Shown: positions 1 through 5,232 of the stretch, one piece after another
Numbering within the stretch: position 1 is the first letter of the stretch
Layout of the letters: every line of letters starts with the position of its first letter
Assembly: GCA_937980625.1 (NCBI GenBank)
Contig: CALJPJ010000143.1
Location: 1 to 5,232 of the forward strand
DNA length: 5,232 bases
Reading direction: 5' to 3'
Origin: an uncultured Bdellovibrionales bacterium
GTDB lineage: Bacteria; Bdellovibrionota; Bdellovibrionia; Bdellovibrionales; UBA1609
Program-made: the position numbers and the translations under genes
The notes under the pieces: generated by a model
What the model saw: only the letters and a program-made list of their open reading frames with translations
What the model was told of the DNA's origin: nothing
The model's database searches: none

Positions 1-99
1 TTAATAAATAAACTTTTTCGAATGAAGCATAAGGCTGAGCAATATAAACATATTAAAATAGAAGATATTTATAATAATCAATCTCAAATAAAAGTGTAG
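1..99 (+). CDS. carA: C-terminal end of upstream gene, probably carbamoyl-phosphate synthase small subunit (partial)
   Basis: Frame 1 is open from the window edge to a TAG at 97-99, giving 32 residues that begin LINKLFRMKHKAEQ and end NNQSQIKV; the other two forward frames hit stops at once. The stop lies 3 nt before the carB start, the spacing expected of a carA-carB operon. CarA proteins usually end shortly after a helix of the type PLFDxFIxLI, and LINKLFRM could be that helix. If so, about 24 further lysine-rich polar residues form a longer tail than the E. coli protein has. CarA hydrolyses glutamine and passes ammonia to CarB. Nothing of its catalytic triad is inside the window, so the identification rests on position and this weak terminal match. 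Another small upstream gene is possible. Confidence 0.5.
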   Translation, partial: LINKLFRMKHKAEQYKHIKIEDIYNNQSQIKV

Positions 100-102
100 G
101 TT

Positions 103-3100
103 ATGGCAAAAAGAAAAGATTTAAAAAAAGTAGTATTGTTAGGTAGTGGACCAATAAACATTGGCCAAGCATGTGAATTTGATTACTCAGGGACTCAAGC
201 ATGTAAAGCCTTAATGGCAGAAGGTTTAGAGGTTATTTTAATTAACTCAAACCCAGCAACAATAATGACTGATGCTGAATTGGCAACTAGAGTTTATGTC
301 GAACCTTTAAAGGTGCCCTTCGTTGAAAAAATTCTCGAAAAAGAAAAACCTGATGCTGTTATACCCACTTTGGGGGGACAAACGGCCTTAAATTTAGCGC
401 TTGATTTAGATGCTGCTGGAATTTTAAAGAAATTAAATATTGAGTTACTTGGTGCAAAAAAAGAAGTTATAGAAGCCGCTGAAGACCGAGCTAAGTTTTG
501 TAAAGTATTAGATAAAATAGGTGCCAGTTATCCTAAAAGTGTAATGGTTAAAACCTTTGAAAAAGGAATTGAAGCTTCAAGCCAGTTGGGTTTTCCAATT
601 ATTTTAAGACCAAATTATACCCTCGGCGGGGGTGGTGGTGGTGTTGCCTACTCTTTAGAGGAGTATAAAACTAAGCTGGCAACAGCTCTTCATGAAAGTC
701 CAACCTCTGAGGTTCTAGTCGAAGAAAGTATTCTTGGTTGGAAAGAGTTTGAACTTGAGGTTATGAGAGATAAAGATGGAACATTCGTTGTCATTTGTTC
801 AATTGAAAATATTGACCCGTGCGGCGTACACACTGGTGACAGCATTACTGTGGCTCCTCAGCAAACATTATCTGATCGCGAGTATCAAGCAATGCGAGAC
901 GAAGCTCAAAAAATAATTAATGAAGTGGGTGTAGAAACTGGAGGCGCTAATGTCCAGTTTGCAGTTAACCCTCAAAATGGTGACCGAGTAGTTATTGAGA
1001 TGAATCCAAGAGTAAGTCGCTCATCGGCTTTAGCAAGTAAAGCTACTGGGTTTCCAATTGCAAAAATTGCAGCCTTACTATCTATAGGTTATACTCTAGA
1101 TGAAATCCAAAACGATATTACGAAAACAACCTTGTCATGTTACGAGCCGGCACTAGACTATGTGGTGACAAAAGTTCCAAAATTTGCTTTTGAGAAATTC
1201 CAAGGAGCTAAAGATCAATTATCAACGCAAATGAAAAGTGTTGGCGAAGTTATGGGGATTGGTAGAACATTTAAAGAGTCATTTATGAAATGTTTTATGT
1301 CATTAGAGGTTGATCAGACTTTATTTGATGATGTTGGCTTGTTAGAGAAAAAAGTAAGTTACCCTAATAGTCAAAGAATGTACCATGTATTTCAAGCATT
1401 AAGAGAGGGATTTTCAGTAGAGAAGTTAAGTGCAATGACTATGATTAACCCATGGTTTGTTGAGCAATTCTCACATGTTGTTGACTTTGAACAAGAATTA
1501 AAAAGTTTAAGTTTTAATAAAGATAATTTGTTAAAAGCAAAGCGCTTAGGTATCAGTGATGAGCATTTGGCAAAATGCTTTAACAAAACTGTAAATGAAA
1601 TTAGAAATGAGCGCTGGAGTTTAGGGGTGAGGCCGAAGTTTTATCAAGTAGATACTTGTGCTGCTGAGTTTTCATCCGAAACTCCATATTACTATTCAAC
1701 CTATTGGTCAGAGCCTGACCCTATTGTAAATAGTAAAGACACAATTGTTATGCTTGGGAGTGGTCCCAACAGAATTGGTCAAGGGATAGAATTTGATTAT
1801 AGCTGTGTTAGAAGTGTTTATGAGCTACAAAATCAAGGTTATAAAGTGGCTATGATTAACTCTAACCCAGAAACTGTGTCCACTGATTATGATACGTCTG
1901 ACTCCTTATTTTTTGAGGCTTTAAATGAAGAGTCTATTATTGAAATTTTACATCAAATCAACCCTGTTGGTTTTGTCGCTCAACTAGGTGGGCAAACACC
2001 AATTAACCTTGCGCCAAAATTAATTGAGGCAGGCTTTAAAATGTTAGGTTCAAGTATGGAATCTATGGACTTGGCCGAAGACCGTGGGCGTTTTATTGAG
2101 GTATGCAAAGATTTCGGATTTTTAATACCTCGTTCAGCAATGGCAGCCTCTATTGATGAAGCTCTATTAAAAGTTAAAGATATTGGGTACCCAATTATTT
2201 GTCGACCGAGTTATGTTTTAGGTGGTCGTCGTATGGAGATTATTGAGGATGAAAAAGAGTTAAAGAGCTACTTTGAACGTCATAATTTATTTATTAATGA
2301 AAAAAGCCCTTGTTTAATTGATCAATTTTTAGAAAGGGCTTTAGAGGTAGATGTTGATTTAGTGAGAGGCCCTGACTGGTCTGTTATTGGTGGTGTGATT
2401 GAGCATATTGAAGCTGCAGGAGTTCATAGTGGCGATAGTATGGGAGTGATACCACCGCAAAGACTAAAACCAGAAGTTTGTACTAAACTGCAAGAGCTAA
2501 GTGTTAAGTTAGCCGATAGGCTTAATATTTTAGGTTTTTTAAACTTACAGTTGGCAATAAAAAATGATGAAGTTTTTATGATTGAAGCTAACCCAAGGAG
2601 CTCAAGAAGTGTTCCCTTTATTGCAAAGGCCACTGGTATACCCTTAGTTAATTTGGGTGTGCAAGCTATGTTAGGCTTTACAAAAGACCAAGTTAACCCT
2701 GATAAGTACAAATGGAATTCAGGACAAAAAACTGCAGTCAAAGGTGTTGTATTTCCATTTAAAAAGTTTTTAGATTCAGACTCAATACTTGGTCCAGAAA
2801 TGAAGTCAACAGGTGAGAGCATGGGGCGGGGAAATGATTATTCAGAAGCACTATTAAAGGCTCTTGTCTCCAGCCGTTTTGAACTACCATTAAGTGGTGA
2901 GGTGTTTTTGTCTTTGAGAGATAAAGATAAGTCTGAGTTACTAACTGTAGCTAAAGATTTAGAGGCCATGGGCTATACGCTTTCAGCAACAGGTGGTACT
3001 GCTAACTATCTACTGGAAAATGGGCTAAACTGTTTAGTGACTAAAAAAGTTCATGAAGGGCGACCAAACTGTGTGGATCGAATTCGTTCTGGTAAAGTCG

Positions 3101-3285
3101 CTTTGGTTGTAAATACAACCTCTGGTAAGAGATCTGTTGAAGCGAGTTTTGGTATTCGTCAGAGTTGTACAGCCTACTCAGTACCTTGTCTGACAGAAAG
3201 TGACGCTGCAAGTGCCTTTATTCTCGCTTTGAAAAAGCATAAACAAGCCAATTTTGATGTTTACCCGTTAGAAAAAAGTCATTAA
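103..3285 (+). CDS. carB: Carbamoyl-phosphate synthase large subunit
   Basis: Makes carbamoyl phosphate from bicarbonate, ammonia (delivered by CarA) and two ATP, feeding pyrimidine and arginine synthesis in the cytoplasm. At 1060 aa it is full length (E. coli 1073). The duplicated architecture is clear: GSGPINIGQ (from residue 14) and GSGPNRIGQ (from 552) open the two halves, each followed by an ATP-grasp domain. R129, R169, Q285, E299 and N301 fall at exactly the E. coli numbers. The second-half equivalents are R661, R701, Q816, E828 and N830. A C-terminal MGS-like allosteric domain (about 925-1060) keeps the UMP-contact residues K943, T963, T966, K982, N1004 and T1006 (E. coli K954, T974, T977, K993, N1015, T1017). 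Ornithine-site E770, D778 and T1031 are kept, but E. coli E892 is Gly881. The 13-residue size difference arises mainly between residues 301 and 661. The ribosome site is weak (AAAG at 91-94; the AGG at 98-100 is too close), suggesting translational coupling to the gene ending at 99. Confidence 0.98.
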   Translation: MAKRKDLKKVVLLGSGPINIGQACEFDYSGTQACKALMAEGLEVILINSNPATIMTDAELATRVYVEPLKVPFVEKILEKEKPDAVIPTLGGQTALNLALDLDAAGILKKLNIELLGAKKEVIEAAEDRAKFCKVLDKIGASYPKSVMVKTFEKGIEASSQLGFPIILRPNYTLGGGGGGVAYSLEEYKTKLATALHESPTSEVLVEESILGWKEFELEVMRDKDGTFVVICSIENIDPCGVHTGDSITVAPQQTLSDREYQAMRDEAQKIINEVGVETGGANVQFAVNPQNGDRVVIEMNPRVSRSSALASKATGFPIAKIAALLSIGYTLDEIQNDITKTTLSCYEPALDYVVTKVPKFAFEKFQGAKDQLSTQMKSVGEVMGIGRTFKESFMKCFMSLEVDQTLFDDVGLLEKKVSYPNSQRMYHVFQALREGFSVEKLSAMTMINPWFVEQFSHVVDFEQELKSLSFNKDNLLKAKRLGISDEHLAKCFNKTVNEIRNERWSLGVRPKFYQVDTCAAEFSSETPYYYSTYWSEPDPIVNSKDTIVMLGSGPNRIGQGIEFDYSCVRSVYELQNQGYKVAMINSNPETVSTDYDTSDSLFFEALNEESIIEILHQINPVGFVAQLGGQTPINLAPKLIEAGFKMLGSSMESMDLAEDRGRFIEVCKDFGFLIPRSAMAASIDEALLKVKDIGYPIICRPSYVLGGRRMEIIEDEKELKSYFERHNLFINEKSPCLIDQFLERALEVDVDLVRGPDWSVIGGVIEHIEAAGVHSGDSMGVIPPQRLKPEVCTKLQELSVKLADRLNILGFLNLQLAIKNDEVFMIEANPRSSRSVPFIAKATGIPLVNLGVQAMLGFTKDQVNPDKYKWNSGQKTAVKGVVFPFKKFLDSDSILGPEMKSTGESMGRGNDYSEALLKALVSSRFELPLSGEVFLSLRDKDKSELLTVAKDLEAMGYTLSATGGTANYLLENGLNCLVTKKVHEGRPNCVDRIRSGKVALVVNTTSGKRSVEASFGIRQSCTAYSVPCLTESDAASAFILALKKHKQANFDVYPLEKSH

Positions 3286-3355
3286 GCACATAAAGAATTT
3301 AATTTTTTAAAAATTTGATTTTTACGCTTTTTTTATATTAAGCTATTTTTTAAGG

Positions 3356-3401
3356 TTTAAAGTGTTTTTATAAGATTAATATAAAAACTTTAAATATTTT
3401 T
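3356..3401 (+). terminator. Possible intrinsic terminator after carB
   Basis: The arm TTTAAAGTGTTTTTATA (3356-3372) pairs with TATAAAAACTTTAAA (3380-3394) as 15 base pairs with a two-base bulge (TG, 3363-3364) around a 7-nt loop. The stem is followed by TATTTTT, ending in five Ts. The geometry fits a rho-independent terminator, but the stem has only two G-C pairs at most and would be weak. It lies about 70 nt after the carB stop and 36 nt before the next start codon, so it could also act in the leader of the downstream genes. Chance pairing in A/T-rich DNA is a real alternative. Confidence 0.3.
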
Positions 3402-3407
3402 AAAGTT
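3386..3407 (+). repeat. Perfect 9-bp inverted repeat overlapping the preceding hairpin
   Basis: AACTTTAAA (3386-3394) and TTTAAAGTT (3399-3407) are exact reverse complements around a 4-nt loop, TATT. The left arm is the same DNA that forms the right arm of the longer hairpin at 3356-3394, so in RNA the two structures exclude each other. It could instead be a dyad operator for a DNA-binding protein, being 31 nt upstream of the ABC ATPase start. Confidence 0.35.
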
Positions 3408-3423
3408 CTAAATTGTTTTGGTG

Positions 3424-3428
3424 AAGGT
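3424..3428 (+). promoter_or_regulatory. Shine-Dalgarno site for the ABC ATPase gene
   Basis: AAGGT lies nine bases before the ATG at 3438, the best ribosome-binding match in the gap. It supports 3438 as the start; the in-frame codons upstream run into A/T-rich leader with no nearby alternative start. Confidence 0.6.
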
Positions 3429-3437
3429 AATCCTATT

Positions 3438-4307
3438 ATGGTTTTAGAAGTTAATGACTTATGTAAAAGTTTTCGTACAGGTTTTTTCAGTCGCAAGGTA
3501 GAAGTTTTAAAAAATGTAAGTTTTTCTGTGCAAGAAGGTAGTGTTGTCGGTTTTATTGGGGCTAATGGTGCTGGAAAATCAACAACAATTAAGTCAATTT
3601 TAGGTTTAATTCAGCCAGATTCTGGCAATATTACGTACTTTGATAAAGAAAAAATTAGTCCAAAATTATTTAAAAAAATTGGTTTTTTGCCTGAGAGACC
3701 AAATTTCTATAACTTTTTATCAGGTAAAGAGTTTTTATTATACTATGGGCAACTCAGTAATAATTTATTTGGTAAAGTTCTAAATGAAAGAGTCGACAGA
3801 GTTTTAAAAAAAGTTCATTTGTATGGTGATAAGGATAAGAAAATTAAAAGTTATTCTAAGGGCATGATTCAAAGAATTGGTATTGCTCAAGCATTAGTAC
3901 ATGATCCTAAGTTTATAGTATTAGATGAGCCGCTATCGGGCTTGGATCCCGACGGCAGATATCAATTAAGTCAAATTATTAAAAATGCTGCTCGGGAGGG
4001 AAAAACAATTTTTTTCAGTAGTCATTTGCTCGATGATACTGAAAAGTTATGTGATAAGATATTAGTTATTGAAAATGGAATGATTACTTTTTCAGATGAA
4101 ATAAGTAAAATACTAGGTGGTACTCAGGTATCATTTGTAATTAATTATGTTGATAAAGGTCAAAAAAAATCAGTAAAAGTTATTGGTGAAAATGAGCTTA
4201 ATAATAAAATACATCAATTAGTCAGTAAAAAAATAATTATTTCTGATATTCATAAAAAGCAAAAATCTCTAGAAGAAGCTTATGTCTCTTTGCAAGGGGA
4301 GAGTTAA
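3438..4307 (+). CDS. ABC transporter ATP-binding protein, likely PilH-type (type IV pilus associated)
   Basis: This is the 289-aa nucleotide-binding subunit that powers the membrane partner encoded next. All ABC ATPase motifs are present: Walker A GANGAGKST (41-49), Q-loop position occupied by Glu in FLPERP (E86), signature YSKGM (139-143) in place of LSGGQ, Walker B FIVLDEP (159-165, with D163 and catalytic E164), D-loop SGLDP (167-171) and switch His196. Glu at the Q-loop and a degenerate signature are usual in the ABC-2/NatA-like exporter class. About 80 residues follow the ATPase core as a C-terminal extension. Its stop overlaps the permease start by one base (TAATG at 4305-4309). The following prepilin peptidase makes the order match pilH-pilI-pilD of Myxococcus xanthus, where PilH is required for type IV pili. 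The symbol is left blank because pilH also names an unrelated Pseudomonas response regulator. ATPase function is certain; the pilus role is inferred from gene order. Confidence 0.95.
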   Translation: MVLEVNDLCKSFRTGFFSRKVEVLKNVSFSVQEGSVVGFIGANGAGKSTTIKSILGLIQPDSGNITYFDKEKISPKLFKKIGFLPERPNFYNFLSGKEFLLYYGQLSNNLFGKVLNERVDRVLKKVHLYGDKDKKIKSYSKGMIQRIGIAQALVHDPKFIVLDEPLSGLDPDGRYQLSQIIKNAAREGKTIFFSSHLLDDTEKLCDKILVIENGMITFSDEISKILGGTQVSFVINYVDKGQKKSVKVIGENELNNKIHQLVSKKIIISDIHKKQKSLEEAYVSLQGES

Positions 4308-5077
4308 TGTTGAATTCAATTTTTTTAATTGCAAAAAATACATTTAGAGAAATTTTAAGAGATAAAATACTGTACGCCTTATTAGTTATATCGATATTAA
4401 TGTTAGGCTTCGCAATGGCTATGGCTCAGCTTAGCTTTGCTGAACAGGCTAAAGTTTCTATGGATTTTACAATTGCTGTTTTAAATATTTCTGTAGTAAT
4501 TATTTCAATATTTTTAGGTGCTCAGATGTTACACAGAGAGGTGGAGAATAAAACTTTACTGACATTGTTATCTCACCCCGTCAGTCGTAGCCAATTTTTA
4601 ATAGGTAAAACTCTTGGCGTTTTTTTAGTGATTTTAGGTTTAACCTTGTTTTTTTCGATCATTCTTTTTGTACAAAGTTATTATTTTAGTTATGGATCAG
4701 TAAGCGACTTATTGATAATTATGTTTGGTCTTTTATTGGAAGCCTTAATTATTTTATCATTAACTATTTTTTTGAGTTCATGCTTAAGAGTGTCATTAGT
4801 TGTTACAGTTTCTATTTCAATTTATTTAATTGGCCACTGGGTAGAGTCTTTGCGTGATATTGTTGTGACATCATCAGGAGAATCTTTTAGTGTCATATAT
4901 TCACTTTTAAAATATGCTATTCCAAACTTAGAATTAATGAATTGGAAAGCCTTATTGGCAAATAATATAGAGTTAGATAGTTATTTTGTGGGTAAAGTGT
5001 TAGTTTATAGCCTTGCCTGGGTTCTAATATATTTAGCTCTTGCTATTTTTACTTTTAAAAATAAAGATATTACATAA
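4307..5077 (+). CDS. ABC-2 type transporter permease, likely PilI-type (type IV pilus associated)
   Basis: This 256-aa inner-membrane protein is the probable channel partner of the preceding ATPase. About six hydrophobic segments are visible, near residues 22-41, 55-75, 102-123, 134-158, 162-178 and 229-249. A short amphipathic N-terminal stretch (NTFREILRDK) precedes the first. The cytoplasmic loop after the second segment carries HREVENKTLLTLLSHPVSR, then FLIGKTLG, the typical conserved stretch of NosY/ABC-2 permeases that is thought to contact the ATPase. Start choice is firm: ATG at 4307 overlaps the upstream stop and has a strong AGGGGAG site at 4295-4301. Its stop overlaps the next ATG by one base in the same way. 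In M. xanthus the equivalent gene, pilI, sits between pilH and pilD. The substrate cannot be read from the sequence, and a general ABC-2 exporter that merely neighbours pil genes remains possible. Confidence 0.92.
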   Translation: MLNSIFLIAKNTFREILRDKILYALLVISILMLGFAMAMAQLSFAEQAKVSMDFTIAVLNISVVIISIFLGAQMLHREVENKTLLTLLSHPVSRSQFLIGKTLGVFLVILGLTLFFSIILFVQSYYFSYGSVSDLLIIMFGLLLEALIILSLTIFLSSCLRVSLVVTVSISIYLIGHWVESLRDIVVTSSGESFSVIYSLLKYAIPNLELMNWKALLANNIELDSYFVGKVLVYSLAWVLIYLALAIFTFKNKDIT

Positions 5078-5232
5078 TGTTGATTACTGATGTTTATTAT
5101 CAAGTTATTGTTTTTCTGTTTGGCGCTTTAATTGGAAGCTTTGCTAATGTTGTAATATATCGTTACCCGAAAAACGAGAGTGTTGTATCTCCAAGAAGTC
5201 ATTGTTATTCATGTAAGAAAATAATTCCGTTT
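5077..5232 (+). CDS. pilD: Prepilin peptidase / type IV prepilin leader peptidase, N-terminal part (cut by window end)
   Basis: The first 52 codons run open to the window edge. The protein begins with a hydrophobic segment (about residues 8-27) containing GSFANVVIYRYP (20-31), a close match to the GSFLNVVIYRLP hallmark of prepilin peptidases. Next comes SPRSHCYSC, whose C43 and C46 are the first CxxC of the cysteine cluster in the large N-terminal cytoplasmic domain of these enzymes. PilD-type proteases cut the leader peptide of type IV pilins and pseudopilins and usually N-methylate the new N-terminus, at the inner membrane. The two catalytic aspartates and the second CxxC would lie beyond the window. 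The ATG overlaps the permease stop by one base and has no good Shine-Dalgarno site, so translation probably depends on coupling. It could equally serve a type II secretion system, since the same enzyme often does both. Confidence 0.9.
   Translation, partial: MLITDVYYQVIVFLFGALIGSFANVVIYRYPKNESVVSPRSHCYSCKKIIPF

Larger units (their letters stand above)
3286..3437. other. AT-rich intergenic region between carB and the ABC/pilus gene group
   Basis: This 152-nt gap is the only substantial non-coding stretch in the window and is nearly all A and T. It must hold the end of the car transcript and, if the next genes have their own promoter, that promoter. Besides the two overlapping inverted repeats listed separately, it has small A/T palindromes: AATTTTT-T-AAAAATT at 3301-3315 and AAAAAT-TTG-ATTTTT at 3309-3323. 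Such short repeats are expected by chance in this composition. No convincing small open reading frame or sigma-70 promoter with both boxes well matched was seen. Confidence 0.6.

Noticed and set aside
1..102. Minus-strand open frame across the left edge ending at a TAA at 1-3
   Set aside because: Short, A/T-driven, no recognisable peptide, and the + strand frame fits the carA-carB spacing better.
1392..1586. 64-codon open frame on the minus strand inside carB
   Set aside because: Antisense shadow of carB; the predicted peptide is composition-driven with no recognisable domain.
2424..2822. 132-codon open frame on the minus strand inside carB
   Set aside because: It lies wholly opposite a well conserved part of carB, its protein resembles no family I recognise, and no ribosome site or gene partner supports it; it is a shadow of the real gene.
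3301..3323. Short A/T palindromes just after carB considered as a terminator
   Set aside because: Stems have only A-T pairs and 6-7 bp, too weak to call; the longer hairpin at 3356-3394 is the better candidate.
3321..3349. Possible sigma-70 promoter: TTTACG (3321-3326), 17-nt spacer, TATTTT (3344-3349)
   Set aside because: Each box matches only four of six consensus bases and such matches are expected often in DNA this A/T-rich; TATAAA at 3380-3385 is a better -10 but has only TTAAAG as its -35. A promoter for the ABC/pilus genes may be here but cannot be placed.
3693..3695. Glu86 in place of the Q-loop glutamine of the ABC ATPase, with signature YSKGM
   Set aside because: Looks like a broken motif, but LPE and degenerate signatures are regular in ABC-2-type exporter ATPases; Walker A, Walker B, the catalytic Glu and the switch His are intact, so the enzyme should be active.

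Overview
This is an ordinary-looking chromosomal stretch from an AT-rich Gram-negative bacterium. The codons lean to TTA, AAA, ATT and AGA, and the intergenic DNA is almost pure A/T. The gene order and the style of the ABC transporter proteins best fit a low-GC member of the old Deltaproteobacteria, such as a Bdellovibrio- or Halobacteriovorax-like lineage. That placement is inference from family resemblance and no marker gene here proves it.

Layout, all on the + strand. Positions 1-99 hold the last 32 codons of a gene cut by the window edge, probably carA, the glutaminase subunit of carbamoyl-phosphate synthase. It is followed after 3 nt by a complete carB (103-3285), the large synthetase subunit. 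A 152-nt, very AT-rich gap (3286-3437) contains two overlapping inverted repeats that cannot both form, and it separates carB from a second, tightly packed gene group. That group is an ABC transporter ATPase (3438-4307), an ABC-2 type permease (4307-5077) and the first 52 codons of a prepilin peptidase (5077 onward, cut by the window end). The three genes are joined by two identical 1-nt TAATG stop/start overlaps.

How the genes work together. carA and carB would make carbamoyl phosphate for pyrimidine and arginine synthesis. The residues of the UMP pocket in CarB are all present, but one of the four ornithine ligands known from E. coli is replaced by glycine. The second group matches, in order and type, the pilH-pilI-pilD segment of the type IV pilus cluster of Myxococcus xanthus, where the ABC transporter PilH/PilI is needed for pilus biogenesis and PilD processes prepilins. 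The transporter here is therefore more likely a pilus-assembly accessory than a generic drug or nutrient exporter. This is the most interesting biological lead in the window. No mobile element, CRISPR array, tRNA or rRNA was seen.
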